A DNA stretch of 64,000 nt from Xylona heveae TC161 (Eukaryota > Ascomycota > Xylonomycetes > Xylonales > Xylonaceae): the NCBI RefSeq assembly GCF_001619985.1, contig NW_017264196.1, positions 372,001 to 436,000 on the forward strand. The letters are read 5' to 3'. The notes beneath the pieces are model-generated. The model saw only the letters and a list, made by a program, of their open reading frames with translations, did not search any database and had not been told where the DNA came from. A program made the translations under genes and the position numbers. Within the stretch, counting starts at the first letter, position 1. Every line of letters starts with the position of its first letter. Shown here in pieces: positions 10,993 to 23,583 of the stretch.

Positions 10993-12878
10993 ATGGCTGA
11001 TCAATATAAGGAGTATTTGGCTGTCAATGTGCTCAATGAAGGGAAAATTGTAAGTGTTTACCTTTACTGGTTTTAGTGTTAGGTGAAACTGACCACATGG
11101 GAATTCTAGGTGAGCTATCGGACCTTGAGCAGGGCTTTGAAGATCCACTGCAATGTGGCCAAACAGTAGGAAATAATTCTGCCTATAGGATCTACTTCCT
11201 TTGGTTAATACGATGTGCTTCAGAATGCTCTATGAATTCCACCGTCAACAGACCGCGAAAAATACTGCCTCCATTCATGCGACCTACCTTGTCAGCGGAG
11301 TCCGGATATTGCCTCCAAAAGAATTGAGCAACGGTGCTGTCAAGTCGGATGGCGAAGATGCATTTATGCAAAGCAGTCCCTTTATGAGCAGCTCCATGCC
11401 CAACCAGGACGAAGATGAAAAGTTACGGATAAGGTCAATCACGCTGGTTCGTGAAGAAGACCTCGAGGGTGCGTCTTACACTGAGAACCACAGATCTTTT
11501 AGAGTTTGATGATTGATTTTCTCGCAGCTTTAAAGTCTCAATACGAGAAGATCACTTCAATTCATGTCTATAGTCTAGAGCCTCATCCATTAAAGGTAAT
11601 TCCTCTAGCCCGTCTCTGTCACATGCCACTGACCCCTCGATAGAATCTGCATGTGCTTACTGATTGCAATCGAGAAATCTTCGCCCAATATGCCGGAGAA
11701 GATCCGCTCGAAGTGGGTAAACAATATGGCGTCATACAGAACCCTAATGTCAAGGTATAAATGCCCAATTCATTACTTTTCTGGGCGTTGCTAAATTGCA
11801 CCACTAGCGGAGGACAATGCGCCGTCCACCTCCTCCACCGGCAGCCTCGAGGCCTGCTCCCGCAATTCAGTCTCAATCCAAGAGCAAGCCGCAGACATCA
11901 GGGAGCGCAACACCAAAGGCAACGGAGCAAGACAACAAGAGCCCTGCAGCGGCTACCACAAGTGCACAATCTTCGCAAAAATCAGAGATCGACAAACCGT
12001 CAACCAAAAAATCAACTTCGGCTAAACCAAGCCAGTTACGGAGAGACAATTCAGATATTTTCAAATCTTTTGCCAAGGCGCAGTCGGGTACCAAACGGAA
12101 GGCAACGAATGATTCTACGGCGCAATCACAAGCGTCTTCTGCAAACTCTGTAAGTGGTCTGAACAAGCCAATATTTCGAATGCTGACGTGATGGCAGCCT
12201 GCACAAAGCGCGCCTGAAGATGGTATGCCCGTGTACACCCCAGTGTTGAAATATCAACTAACAAAGCTAGAACCCATGAAGGACGCATCCGAAGACGAAC
12301 AGGAAGAAGACTTTGCTGTCCGGCCCTCTGAAAACTTCAATGGCAAGTCAAAAGCTGAGCGGGAGGAGCAATTAAGAAAGATGATGGAAGAAGATGGTAG
12401 GCGAAATACCTTGCCCGCGTCAGTAGCTTGCTAGACTAACGGGCATAGACGAACCGGAAGGTGATACTCCGATGGAAAATGCAGATGATTCCCAGGGAAG
12501 CAAACCTACAGAACCAGAAACTGAACCCGAACCCGAACCGGAGCCGGAGCCGGAGCCTGTAAAAGTGCAAACACCAGAACCTGAAGCTACACAAATCACC
12601 GTATCAAATGGCCGCAGACGAGGGAAGAGGAGGGTAATGAAGAAACGCACAATGAAGGATGAAGAAGGATATTTGGGTAAGCTAAGAACGGTCTCTTGAG
12701 GAATGCAAACCTTACTAACACCTTTTATCAAGTGACGAGAGAAGAAGCGGTTTGGGAATCGTTTTCTGAAGACGAGCCAGAGCGGCCCAAAGTCAAAGCG
12801 CAACCTCCTCCAAAACCAAAGGGTCCAGTGAAGAAGGGACAGGGTAGCATCATGTCATTCTTTGCAAAGAAACAATGA
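10993..12878 (+). CDS. CDC27: DNA polymerase delta third subunit (POLD3/Cdc27)
   Basis: Ten exons join in frame to 467 residues: 10993-11049, 11110-11165, 11224-11468, 11528-11595, 11644-11754, 11808-12149, 12198-12222, 12271-12396, 12449-12676, 12733-12878. The N-terminal domain that binds the polymerase B-subunit shows VSYRTLSRALKIHCNVAK and MLYEFHRQQ, as in fungal Cdc27. The middle is disordered and charged, with a near-perfect Glu-Pro repeat at about 12510-12560. The last residues, QGSIMSFFAKKQ, are a textbook PCNA-interacting (PIP) box, Q-x-x-I-x-x-F-F. The subunit holds polymerase delta on PCNA during lagging-strand and repair synthesis. Nine introns in 1.9 kb, with one exon of only 25 bases, make this the most fragmented gene in the window. 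The first exon ends after 19 codons. Confidence 0.88.
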
Positions 12879-13387
12879 TCAGGTTCAAATTAAGCGTGTA
12901 ACAATTCTCCCGGCGCTTGCGGATATAAACTCTCTTCAATTTACCAATTCCTTGACAATTTCACTGCGGCCAGAAGATGGCAATCACAATTAGACACCAT
13001 GCTACGATTGCTCATTTACCTAAATTAAATATCTATAATCGAGCCATCACATACGGCTTACTTTATTCTTGTGCATGCCAACACCCTGTACTTGGTCCGA
13101 TGTGATGAGAGACCAAGTCCGCCCTAGTCAACAGAGCTGATTGCCTTTTTGGGAAAGAACCGCCCCGACGCGATCTCGGCCCGCCATTTAATTCAAGGGA
13201 GACCCGGGGAGCATTACGACTATGATGGCATTGCACACACTTTGACATCAAAGCTTCTTTCTACTGAGCTTTTGCTAATCTTCTTCTTTTTCTGCTTGAG
13301 GAGGAAGGGACAGTCCATACTGGTAATCGATGATTAATTATTCACCTTTTCTCGAGTCTCGGTCGCAGTTCTGAGTCAATTGCAACA
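12879..13387. other. POLD3 3' region and GH125 promoter
   Basis: A 509-bp spacer between two plus-strand genes. A T-rich tract at about 13260-13300 precedes the GH125 start. No other element is seen. Confidence 0.4.
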
Positions 13388-15342
13388 ATGATATTAAGAG
13401 CGACAACCTTGCTGTCGCTGGCAGCTGCATTCGTCCCCGATGTAATTGGGACGCCTCCAGAGAAAAATCATCAGGAGGTCCCATTGGGATCCGAATCAGA
13501 AAAATACAGGGCTGCTTGTCCAGATTACGCGCTTTATTCCACCTACCTACAGTATGTGTTTGCAAACTACACCGTCACTACATTATCCAGGAAGCCCAAT
13601 TAAATTGACCTCCATCGCAGTCGCCCCTTCAGCAGCGGTCCACTAGTTCTGCCCTTTCAGCGGCCTTCCCCTCAATGCCGTACATTTTCTTCGCCGCTAG
13701 TCGAGAAGATCATCGACGACCTTACGAAGCGCATGACAGATCCAGATCTGGCGCGGATCTTTGAAAATGCATTTCCCAACACCTTGGATACGACAATAAG
13801 ATGGCACGTTGATGGCACAGAGAAGAAGTCCAAGAGCGCGGCAAAAAGCGAGAAATGGCAGGGCCCGCAGAGCTTCATTGTAACAGGCGACATCAACGCC
13901 GAGTGGCTGCGAGACTCGACGAACCAGCTCGCGCAATACCAGCGGCTCGCGAGCAAGGACAAGAAGATTGCAAACTTAATCCTCGGCGCAATCAACACGC
14001 AGGCGGAATACGTCATTCAGTCACCGTACTGCAATGCTTTCCAGCCTCCGCTACCCAGCCGACTGGCTCCGTCCAACAACGGGCAGGATGATATTGTGCA
14101 TCCTATGTATGAACCAAACTTTGTCTTTGAATGCAAATACGAGATTGACTCGCTCGCGCATTTCCTTGCACTGGGCAACCAATTCTACAAACACACGGGC
14201 TCGACCGCATTCCTTAACCAGCGATGGTACGCTGCGCTCAACAGTCTCATGCAAGTCCTGGACAAGCAGGCCCAACCAACATTCGACAAGACGGGCAAGT
14301 TCCGCCCCAATGACTACACATTCAAGCGCAGGACCGATGCTGGAACGGAAACACTCAACTTGAACGGGATTGGAAACCCGCTCAACGAAGGCACAGGCTT
14401 GATCCGGAGCGCGTTCCGTCCCAGCGACGACGCTTCAATCCTCGGCTTCTTCATTCCCGGCAATGCCATGATGGCAGTCGAGCTCAAACGCACAGCAGAA
14501 ATCCTCAAGACGGCAGGTAAAGCCGAGCTCGCCCGAACTGTGCTCGCCTGGGGCGAAAGTATAGAAAAGGGCATCTGGGAACACGGCGTCGTGCCGCATA
14601 AGAAATACGGCAACGTCTTTGCGTTTGAAGTCGACGGATACGGCTCCTCGATCCTCATGGACGACGCAAACATCCCCTCCCTCTTGGCCCTGCCCTTGCT
14701 CGGCTTCGTCGATGCCTCGAATAAAGTCTATCAGAACACCCGCAAGATGATTCTCGAGAAACAGGGGAACCCGTATTACCTCGAAGGCGAAGATTTCAAG
14801 GGTATCGGCGGCCCGCATATCGGCTTACAAAATGCCTGGCCGATGAGTTTGCTGGTTCAGGCCATGACCTCGGATTCGGATGCGGAAATTATCGACGCGA
14901 TTGACCTCGTCAAGAATGCAAGTCGTTTGGGATTAATCCATGAGAGTATTCACGTTAATCGCCGTACGGAATTCACCCGTAGGTCCTCCTATTCTTACAT
15001 TATTATTTTTTTCTATCATCTTTTTTCTCCTTCTTTTTTTTTTGCTTGTTGTTTCCCCCTCACCCCTAAAGTAAACGGACTAACATCACATAGGNNNNNN
15101 NNNNTCACCCGTAGGTCCTCCTATTCTTACATTATTATTCCCCCCCCCCCCCCTTTCCTTTTCCTCTTCTTTTTTTCTTTTCCCTTTTCCCCCCACCCCT
15201 AAAGTAAACGGACTAACATCACATAGGAAGCTGGTTCGCATGGGCAAATTCCGTCTTCGCACAAACCATTCTCGACATTGCCGAACGTAAACCCCATCTC
15301 CTCTTTGGCAAAGACGATGCAAAACCTTATATCATTGAATGA
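13388..15342 (+). CDS. GH125 exo-alpha-1,6-mannosidase (metal-independent), secreted
   Basis: Three exons (13388-13551, 13621-14978, 15227-15342) give 545 residues. The N-terminus is a signal peptide (MILRATTLLSLAAAFVPDVIG), so the enzyme should be secreted or vacuolar. Family marks include FENAFPNTLDTTIRWH, VTGDINAEWLRDSTNQLAQY, MYEPNFVFECKYEIDSLAHF and DDASILGFFIPGN, and a C-terminal FAWANSVFAQTIL. Glycoside hydrolase family 125 removes alpha-1,6-linked mannose from N-glycan or mannan ends. The codons of exon 2 are more GC-rich than those of most neighbours. The last intron (14979-15226) contains a run of ten Ns between two near-identical copies of itself. That looks like an assembly fault rather than biology, because the true intron should be near 120 bp. 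Coding sequence and phase are unaffected. Confidence 0.88.
14973..15227 (+). repeat. Artefactual direct duplication flanking the gap
   Basis: 14973-15094 and 15105-15227 begin with the same TCACCCGTAGGTCCTCC and end with the same AACGGACTAACATCACATAGG. They differ only in the pyrimidine tract between: T-rich in the first, a run of 15 C (about 15140-15154) in the second. The simplest reading is two contig ends that overlap but were not merged because of homopolymer disagreement. Confidence 0.85.
15095..15104. other. Assembly gap (10 N)
   Basis: Ten Ns lie inside the last intron of the mannosidase gene, between two near-copies of the same 122-123 bp. A fixed run of ten Ns is the kind of filler scaffolders place between contigs. 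Confidence 0.97.
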
Positions 15343-16186
15343 ACTCATCCCCCTTCTTTTCGATCTTAATAAGCTTTCTACTGCTCTCCTGATGCAAAGT
15401 AGCGAGTCTATATACTCTCCCGGATTTAACGTGCGATATGAAGCGCGCGAAATTTAGACTGTTTGCTCCGCTCCACTCTATTCCCTTTCCCCTCCCTCTC
15501 TTCCCCCCCTCCTTCCTTCTCAGGAAAATAGGAGCGAATCCTGTGTGTGCCGAGTCAAGGGGCGGGGTTGTTTGTTGGTAAGGGAAGTGGAGGGAGGCGG
15601 TAAGGGGGTAATAGATTGGGTGTTTAGGAGAAAGCGGAGAAGGAGAAGAAGGAAGAGGGAAGAGAGACACAGGTGGTAGGAAAGGAAATGGACCTTCCCC
15701 GGTCACAATCAATCTTACAGCTGCCATTGAAAGCATTTTTTTTGGGGATGTGGGCTTCTTCATGATGACCAGGTCGACCGTTTCACAGGTCCTGACAGGG
15801 CTGGCTGCAAAGTGCCAAAATGCATATTTTGCTTTTATTTCATAATTTGATACCCGGTATATTTTATAAATCTTATCACTTCACTCGTCTTGTCATGAAA
15901 GTATTTACCGTGTATTAATGGATATACAATGGATCGTAGAGCCCATGAGACATCTAGGAAGAAAATGAACAAAGATGTGAAAGATGATATGACGATAGTA
16001 AGAAATTTTTGAGGGACAAGAGGAATGGTGATATATACACTGCCAAAAATATAATAAATAAACAAATGGAATATAAAAAGGCAAGAATGATATATAAAAA
16101 ATAAAAAAAAAAAAAAAAACAAGGTAAAAAAATAATAGAAGGGGAAAAATCTACACAATGCTCAAAAAAACAATGTACCATCAAAA
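15343..16186. other. Convergent intergenic region, GH125 / RIB3
   Basis: These 844 bp hold the two 3' ends. From about 15480 to 15680 the strand changes from pyrimidine-rich to purine-rich. From about 15830 to 16170 it is very AT-rich, with a run of A at 16105-16120. Long reading frames here on the minus strand are low-complexity and not credible genes. Confidence 0.4.
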
Positions 16187-17020
16187 CTAATTCCCATTAA
16201 CGGGATTTAGCTTCCCCTCGTGCTTTTCAACATAGGCAACAAGATCTTCAATCGTGCATACGGGCAGGCCCCATTTCTTGCCAAACTCTATACAATCGTC
16301 CCGGCGCATCATTCCGGCGCCTTGCATTTCGCCTTTCACCCCCGGCACGGGCTCGCCATCGATGACGAGCTCGCAGATGGCGCCGACGGGCTTTTTGCCC
16401 GCCAGACGGCAGAACTCGACTGCGGCCTCGGTGTGGCCGCGACGCTCGCGGACACCGCCATTGCATGCGCGGAGCGGGAGGACGTGGCCTGGTCGGCGAA
16501 GCGCGCTGACAGTGGTTTCCGGGTCGGCGAGCACGCGACATGTCAGGGCGCGGTCGTGCGCAGAGATGCCCGTTGTGGTGGTGGGGTGGTCGGCGTCCAC
16601 GGTGATGGTGTAGGCGGTCTGGTTCGGGTCGGCGTTGTTCTGGACCATCTGGGGTAATTGGAGCTTGGATGTCCGGTCCGCGTACATGGGCGCGCAGACG
16701 TAGCCGCTGCTATGCCGGATCATGAATGCCATCTTGTTGGTGGTCATGTCCTCGGCCGCGAGGATCAGGTCGCCTTCATTCTCGCGCGATGCTGAGTCGA
16801 GGACTATGATGAAGTGGCCTTGGCCTGTAGTGAGGAGGGTAAGTGTTGGTTTGGCTTTTGCGGATACCATATCATCTGGTTTTATTCTCTGGAGGACTGG
16901 CTACAGTGTAATGACAGGGAGTAGGGATTTTAGATGAGGGAGGATGTATTGGAACGTACGGAATGCCTCGATTGTCTCCTCAATTGTTGAGAAGCGTAGC
17001 TCTGGTGTTGACGTAGGCAT
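16187..17020 (-). CDS. RIB3: 3,4-dihydroxy-2-butanone 4-phosphate synthase
   Basis: The enzyme turns ribulose 5-phosphate into the four-carbon unit of riboflavin. Exons 17020-16960 and 16824-16187 (intron 135 bp) give 232 residues. The hallmark RENEGDL is at residues 34-40, followed by MAFMIRHSSGYVCAP, TGISAHDRALT, RRPGHVLPL and a closing GLPVCTIEDLVAYV. The first exon supplies the conserved lead-in ending IEAF, which joins as IEAFRQGHFIIVLDS. An ATG inside the intron (base 16870) would open the same frame but replaces that lead-in with an unrelated stretch, so the upstream start is preferred. The length and motifs are standard. RIB3 proteins need Mg2+ and act as dimers in the cytosol. Confidence 0.93.
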
Positions 17021-18035
17021 TGTGTTTTTTTATAGCCCAATGTCTGTGTTATACTTTTCTATAGCCAAATCTCTGGGCTCTCAGAGAGGGTTGTGAGTCG
17101 GCGTGTTCGTCGGTCTCAGGTGCTGGGTTGCACAAGTTGAAAGTGTTTCCTCAATGTATGCCGGAGGAACCGCCCAGAGTATATTTAAATCGTAGAATAA
17201 ATTGAGTAGCACAGCCAATCAAATGTATCCTTTCTTTCACAAAAGTGTCCGTATAGTACAATGGCACTTTGAGCTCGAGTGTCTGTATTATTTGTATGTT
17301 TCCGGTAGAGTGAGGATTCCCAATGACCTTTCTGTGGCTTTGCCCAGGTGTTCGCTTTTCAAGAGACTTCGTACTGAGGCTTAAACAACTTCGGACTGTT
17401 GTCTGCGAAAATTATCTGACGCAAAGAAATTCGAGAATTCGAGAAGGAAACAGAAGGATGGCAGTTAGAGTCAGATGTTACTGCCCCTCGGCGGCCCCGC
17501 GGGTCCCTTCGGTCCAGATCTCCGTTAGTCGGACATGGTTTATCAATCATTCACCCCCCGGCATCTTCCGCCCCACATCCAATCGTCGTCGTGCTTATGA
17601 GATGCTTACACAGGATGTTGATGCGATTACTCTACTGCATATTTTGTACTCGTAGTATTCTTGCATCTGCAAAAAGATCAATGCAATTCTCTCAATCAAT
17701 GTGATCATTTGTATAATAAGTTCTTATACAAATGGTTTGCGTGTATCATTTGCTCTTAGGTGTTCTGGGTGTTCTAATCCCGAAACATTTGACCAGCAAT
17801 CACTTGCAATGGCTTATTGGCGCGGATTAATTCATTTGTGTTCGGACCATGAGTGCTTGGATTATCTGTAAATTGAGAAATTCATTTTGAGGCTATTGCA
17901 GAGGAGAAGAAAATGGATGGGCAAGTCTTGGAGATTTCTTAAATTCAAGCTGCTAACAAAATCAGACTAGCAATGCATACGATGGCTTAATCAAGTGTAG
18001 GAAGATCGATTATGCATAATGCGCTTTGTGCTAGG
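17021..18035. other. RIB3 promoter and dynamin 3' region
   Basis: A 1015-bp spacer. I looked for tRNA boxes and conserved elements and saw none. The third nearest RIB3 presumably carries its promoter. Confidence 0.35.
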
Positions 18036-20418
18036 TCAGATTCCAGTACCGTGTGCGAGTTCGAGTGCCTTTTGAAATCTTTCAATCTTGTTCTTGATAT
18101 CCACCCTTGCGCTTGCTGTACTATAATTTTCTCCGGCAATGTAGCTGAGATCCGCGTCGTCAAGTAGATTGACAAACTCAGGAGAGAACTTCTTGATGGA
18201 ACCGCCGTCTCTGAGAAAGTGACGCTCGACCACCTGCATTATGACGTTGTCGACGAAGCGCTTGATGGCAACTTTATAGTAAGTTTTCAAAGTGTCATGA
18301 ATCTCGTAGACGGACTGATCCTCGTTGCTGAGGTGCACTGTGCGCATAATTGATGAAAGATCGACATTATATAGCGTGTTGTGTCCCGAGAATGCCTCAC
18401 TCTGTAGTCTCTGCGAAACTCGGTCTTCGCGAATCGAATTAAGAGTGTCAGAAAAATAATGGTTCTCCGTTTGTAAGATGCCATCCCGCTCATCGCTCAG
18501 TATTTCTTTCAGATGGCGCCTCGCCGACGCAATGGTTTCTTGGCTTTCAGAGTCTAGTCGTGTACGAAGCTTTTGGCGAACATCTTCCTCGGGGATCAAC
18601 TCGGAAAAGATTGCATCATTGTATGCCAGAACTGCCTTTTCGACATCCTCGAGATAATTGAAAGCCACCTTTGCCCACTTGGTCGACTGTTCACGAAACA
18701 GGTTTTCGAGAACACTAGGGTTCAAGGTGCCTGGAAGCTCTGCGCCGCGCGAGTCAAGATAAAAGCGACGGATCCAATCGTAAATGTTCTCGTACTGGTC
18801 ATCAGCCGGGAACTCCTCGTCATGCTTATCATCCACTGTACGAAATGCTCTGGTATGACCTTCTGCCTTCAATCGATCAGAGAAGCCATTGTTGAGCATA
18901 CGAATATGCATCCGTAGTTTGGATGGATCTTTTGCGGGCAAATTTGTCGCATAATTTCCTCGCAAAGCAGCTTCCACGCTTTTTTCGTAGGCAATCGATT
19001 TCCGGGTAAGATATAGACGCTGTTCTCCAAGTGTGCCTCTTGGAGGGCCCAAAGCTTCGAGCTCTTTCTGAGTGCTGCTGCAGACGCTTTCGATATCTCT
19101 CACCAAGGAAGGAAATTCTCTGCGAACATGAGTGTAGAGAAGTTGTCCCAGGAAGGTCTTGAGTGGTTCAATGCCAACGCGATCTTTCCGGAGCTGATTC
19201 CAAGGTGCAGTGGTAAAGAACTTCTTTTCACTTTTGTGGCGTTCTTCGATGGTGACACCATCTTTAATATCCTGGGTGGACCTATTCTTGACTGCAAACC
19301 ACCCATGAGTCAATCGATCCACCTCGTTCTGGGCAATTTTCATAACCTATTCAAAGTCAGTTTCTGCACAGAGGCGGACAAAATCTATTGATTGACATAC
19401 AGAGTCTTCGTCCCCTGGTTGAAGCGCGTCGCACTTGGTTATTATACCCGCAGTGCGTTGCCCTTCAGGGTCGGCCGCACGTGCCATGTTGAAAACTTCC
19501 TGGTTAGCTAGGTTATTTCTGGCATCCATGACAGCACTATACAATCAGTCATTTTGTTGTACAAAGAAAAGGAATTTCAAAGACCGTACAGTATAATGGT
19601 ACGCCGATCAGTGATATACTGAAGAATCAAATCTCGAATGATGACTTTGTCTTCCGCCGTTTGGTACTTTGTAGGATCTAGGAAAGACTATCAGTAAATG
19701 TAAAATTTGTGGGGAGATACAAGATTTTATATACTGTGAAACAATCCAGGAACATCGACAACACTGAGATGATGATGCTCAGGCCCGCATAGCTCAATTT
19801 TCAAAATATCGTCGGAAAACCGCTTTTCAAGATTCTCAATACTATCATCTGTGGATCGAGGCAATCCCATGCATTCTGCCGCCTAAGTCCGCTTCTCGTT
19901 AGAACTGATGCTTTTTGAGACCTGTCAAGGGAAACGGTCTAAACCAACATCGTCCAGAATCTTGGAAAAGATTTCGCGATCAAAGTCAATCTTTTCAAAC
20001 GTCTTCTCAAACTCCAGCAGGTGGTCTTTAGCCTCCTCATCGTCAAGTGTGGTCGGCCCCGGAATGATCGACACCTTGACAGATTCCTCAGCAGCCGGAG
20101 TCCTTCGTAGCACAATTTGAGTGGCGAATCGAGTGCAAAGGTCACTTGCAACCGGGAATGAAAGCCCAGTCAAACCTTCCAGGACCGAAGACTTCCCACT
20201 GGATTGATCACCAACAACGACGAGCTAAAGGAAATTATAAAGTCAGTATAACAGAAACGGTAAATAGAGGGTCAGACAACTGTACATACTTGTGGCAGGG
20301 AAAGTCCCTCGCTGATCCCCAGCTCTCGAAGCTTATCGACAATGCCTAGTATCCTCACCCTGTCTGGATTGTCCATGCCGTCGATGGCGCTTAGTGTCCC
20401 AGTTTTGTGCATCCTCAT
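18036..20418 (-). CDS. Mx-like dynamin-family GTPase
   Basis: Six exons (20418-20290, 20224-19949, 19882-19735, 19677-19590, 19536-19401, 19346-18036) join in frame to 695 residues. The GTPase has the P-loop GDQSSGKSS at about residues 48-56, a switch 2 VVDVPGLFH, and the base-binding ITKCDAL of the TKxD type. The long last exon carries the dynamin stalk. A C-terminal segment (YEIHDTLKTYYKVAIKRFVDNVIMQVVERHFL) matches a GTPase effector domain. There is no PH or proline-rich domain, so it belongs with the Mx/vacuolar-sorting-like fungal dynamins rather than the endocytic type. The exact substrate membrane is unknown. The donor at the end of exon 2 (GTTGGT) is weak but is the only one that keeps frame. 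A second Met two codons in could also be the start. Confidence 0.82.
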
Positions 20419-21597
20419 CTTTGGAGTGAAAGGCAAGGAGAAAGTCTATCAAAAATATCACGTAAGGAAGAGAAAGATAGCTGAGACAGAAAGGTCAAAG
20501 AAAATTTCAAATTTGAGCTCTACCGTAGTCTGCCAGAGCGAGAGCGGCGGCCTTTAAAAGCTTCAGGAATCTCGGAGCGAGAATCATCCATTGACAACAG
20601 TGAGCAAGGCTGAGTTGAGTAGATACAGAGAAGCATTGCATGGGAAATTCACTTGATGCTAATATTAGTAAATAGCAAACAAGACAACAGCAAACAGACG
20701 GGGAACCGTCTGCAAGTAAGTTTGCGGCGCGGCAGGCGGCAAAGGCTTGGAGCATATTTCTCATGCATTTTTCAGCCTTCTCTTGGGATATTGCTTCTCA
20801 ACGAATGATATACACAGCCCGCGCACAGAATTGAATGATGGCTGGGCACCTTTTTGGCCCTTGATGCCTGTGGTGAGTTTGTGAAACGTAGAAGACAAGG
20901 TTCTCTAATACCATAATCACTGGACCTGGGCGCCAAACAGCAAAACCCTGGAAGGTACAATGCCCAATAATAAGGCCCTGGGAGGACGGAGCAACCCTAT
21001 TGGAGATGAAACGATATCAGTCACCGAATTTGCAGTTTGAAAGGTCACACAAGTGCTGTTTGTTGACATGCACGAGCGCCGCAATCTATTAGGCACCAGT
21101 AACCCGTAGGAAGACGATAAACATGGGGCGGGAAGTCTTCGCGGTGTCGCTCTGCGCCCTGCTCGGCAATCGCCAGGCCCACCATAATAGAGCGTCTGCA
21201 TCGGCAGTAGAATGCAATAAAGGCCAAAAGGCACGTAAAAAGAAAAGTCTGCAATGGAGGAATCAAAATTGAACCTAGCTCAAGTCACAAGAATGCCTAG
21301 ATCATGGTCAGCTGGTAGAGGCTCTGTGGTGTAATTTAAATAGAAGCGGCTAACAAGCAAACCGACCCTAGTTTGTATCACGAGCCTCTGCCCTGGGATT
21401 CGAAAGTGCGCTCTATGAAGCTTTGCAATGGAAAACTTTTACCCGTGCTTTTGATTGATAGCCTTGAAATGTAGTAGGATAATGCTTCTATGTCTACCAG
21501 ACCAAATTAATACTTCGTGACTCCGAACAACCAAAGAAAAAAGTATATGAGGTGAACGCCAACAAAAGCGACATGGCTGCAATGGCTTGCCAAATCT
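20419..21597. other. Dynamin promoter and NOP53 3' region
   Basis: 1179 bp between two minus-strand genes. No ORF above noise, RNA gene or repeat is supported. A TGGTCAGCTGGTAGAGGC stretch near 21305 looks tRNA-like but lacks a partner box B. Confidence 0.35.
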
Positions 21598-23084
21598 CTA
21601 GATCTTGAAATCCTTGTATGTCCATTTCTCTGTATATGTTCTCTTCGCCTTCTTGGGCTGCGTAATGGGTCTACGTGACTCCAATTTGCCGCGAACAATC
21701 ATGTTTCGGAATCGATCTTTGACAAGGTTTCCTTCTGGCTTCAAGAGCCGCAACGACTCACTGAGTTCGTCAGGCAAGACCAGCTCTAGCTGCTTCTCAG
21801 GGAAACTGTGACAATGTCAGTAAAACATCGGCGCAAAAAAAAAAAAAAAAAAAAAAAAAAGAGGCTTGTTGAGCCAGGTGGCCGACTTACGGAGCATTCC
21901 TAATATTCTTTCGACGAAGAACGGTATCATCTCCCTCCCCGGATTCATCGGCATCTTCACCATTGGCACTTGCCTCTGCCCTGGCTTTCTCCTTTGCTTC
22001 GATGGCCTCGGCTAGCGCCTTAATTTGCTCGGCCTGCGCAGCCTTCTTCTGCATTTTTTCTTCCCATTTGGCTTGTCTCTCACCCTCCTTTCTCCGCTTA
22101 GCCTTGTTCTTCTGTGACTGGGTCTTCCGCTCCGGGCGGCGCTGGCGAGCAGACAACGGCTCGTTTTCTGCTTCGCTTTCGAAACCTTCCCACGCACTCT
22201 CGTCATCGTCTCCCTCATCAATCTCCGCACCTTGCTGCGCGGCAGAGGCAGCAGCTCGCTCTCGAAGATCCTGTTCAGCTGCCTCGGCCTGTAATCTCTT
22301 CAATTCTGCTTCCACTTCCTTCTGTCCTGCATTTTCCAGAGCCTCACTCCAATCCTCAAACGTCGGGTTATAGCTCATTTCGCCTTCAGGCCGCTTCACA
22401 GCAGGGATTTTCTTTCCGTCGGCGGCCAGAGAAATCGGAGCCTCATTCAGTGTCTTTGGCGCTCGCACCGGCTTCGGCGGCTCCAGGAACGAAAATCTGG
22501 GATCCTGCTTTGGCGGTTCCACAGCCCATGGATCATAGGCTGGCGTGTTGTCGGTCTTGACAACATCCTTGTGAACCGAGTCTCCACCATACGCGATTTG
22601 CTTGAGACGTTCGAGTTCTTTGTGGGAAACGCCTCCACCTCTACGCTTCTTGCCGCTGGGCTCGATGATGCCGTCTGTCACTTTAGAGCTAGATCTCTTG
22701 CGGGAGTCGACAGCAGGAACAGCTGATCGCTGAGCGATAATTTCGTCTGCCTTGAGCGGTTTATGGACTTTATTATAAGCCTTCTGAATGGCCGTGGATC
22801 CGGTGGTGTCGAGAGTGAAAAGCTCTTCAGCAGGCTTCTCTGAGAGAAGTCCTCTATAATAAACAAATATTAGTGTGCACAAATTTCAAAGTCAAATTAG
22901 ACAGTAAGATCAATTTCTCCTGCCAGACAAAAAAAACCCAGGAAACCTACCCTTGAATGATTTCTTCGCGCACATCCTCCAATCCCTCCTGGACTGGGGT
23001 GATATCAATGTTCTTCCGCCATGCTTTCTTTCCCTTCCTCGACGCCTGCTTATGCTGACCGGGTGCGCCCAATGATACCGACAT
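21598..23084 (-). CDS. NOP53: NOP53 60S ribosome-biogenesis factor
   Basis: Three exons (23084-22951, 22853-21891, 21805-21598) give 434 residues. The N-terminus SRKGKKAWRKNID is the conserved opening of NOP53/GLTSCR2, followed by DVREEIIQGGLLSEKP. The centre has YDPWAVEPP and MSYNPTFEDW, then long Lys/Glu-rich helices. The tail PITQPKKAKRTYTEKWTYKDFKI is typical. NOP53 sits on pre-60S particles in the nucleolus and recruits the exosome through Mtr4. By analogy its arch-interacting motif would lie in the first 100 residues. The second intron (21806-21890) holds a run of 26 A on the plus strand, a poly-T tract in the sense direction. Confidence 0.92.
21835..21860. repeat. Poly(A)26 tract in NOP53 intron 2
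   Basis: A run of 26 A on the plus strand inside the intron. It is likely to be length-variable and a weak point of sequencing. Confidence 0.9.
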
Positions 23085-23583
23085 GATTCTTGGTTAGATT
23101 GAACGTTGACAGCCAATTTTGACGATCAAACAACTGAATATCTCAAACCCAGAAATTGTCGGCGAAAATTAGTTGCTCCGAGACCCTGTCAATCGATAGC
23201 GGGTGATGACTAATCATTGTGGGTGTGGGTGGTTGAGTCTGTGTCCGTAACCCTTCGGACACTCTTGTCAGATGCTCCCTCAACGTTGCTACAGTCGTAT
23301 TATTGTTCTAGCCTTTTTTATTCTAATCATTCCTATAATATAAATTTTTAGATAAGTTGCGATTATCTATCGTCTACTGATAATCAGCAATTGAGTACCT
23401 AAGTTTCTCCCTGTGAGCCCTGAATATAAAAGAAATGTCTCAATATCAACGATCCTGTGCAGCCTTACGGAGTATGATGTGCTCGTATTATCAGTCAGAC
23501 CCAATGCGCAACGTATGGATTAGAAAGTCCTCTTTTTTTTTAAAGAAACTAGGTATAGTATGAAGCTTATGGTCGAAATACTG
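23085..23583. promoter_or_regulatory. NOP53 promoter region and MFS 3' region
   Basis: 499 bp between two minus-strand genes. The half next to NOP53 is presumed to be its promoter. It is AT-rich at 23310-23400, with no firm site. Confidence 0.35.

Noticed and set aside
15332-15763. 143-codon frame on the minus strand
   Set aside because: It is pyrimidine-tract translation (Pro/Ser/Phe/Leu runs) in a convergent gap, with no domain.
16825-16870. Alternative RIB3 start inside the intron
   Set aside because: It replaces the conserved IEAF-RQGHF lead-in with unrelated residues, and the upstream exon restores the family sequence.
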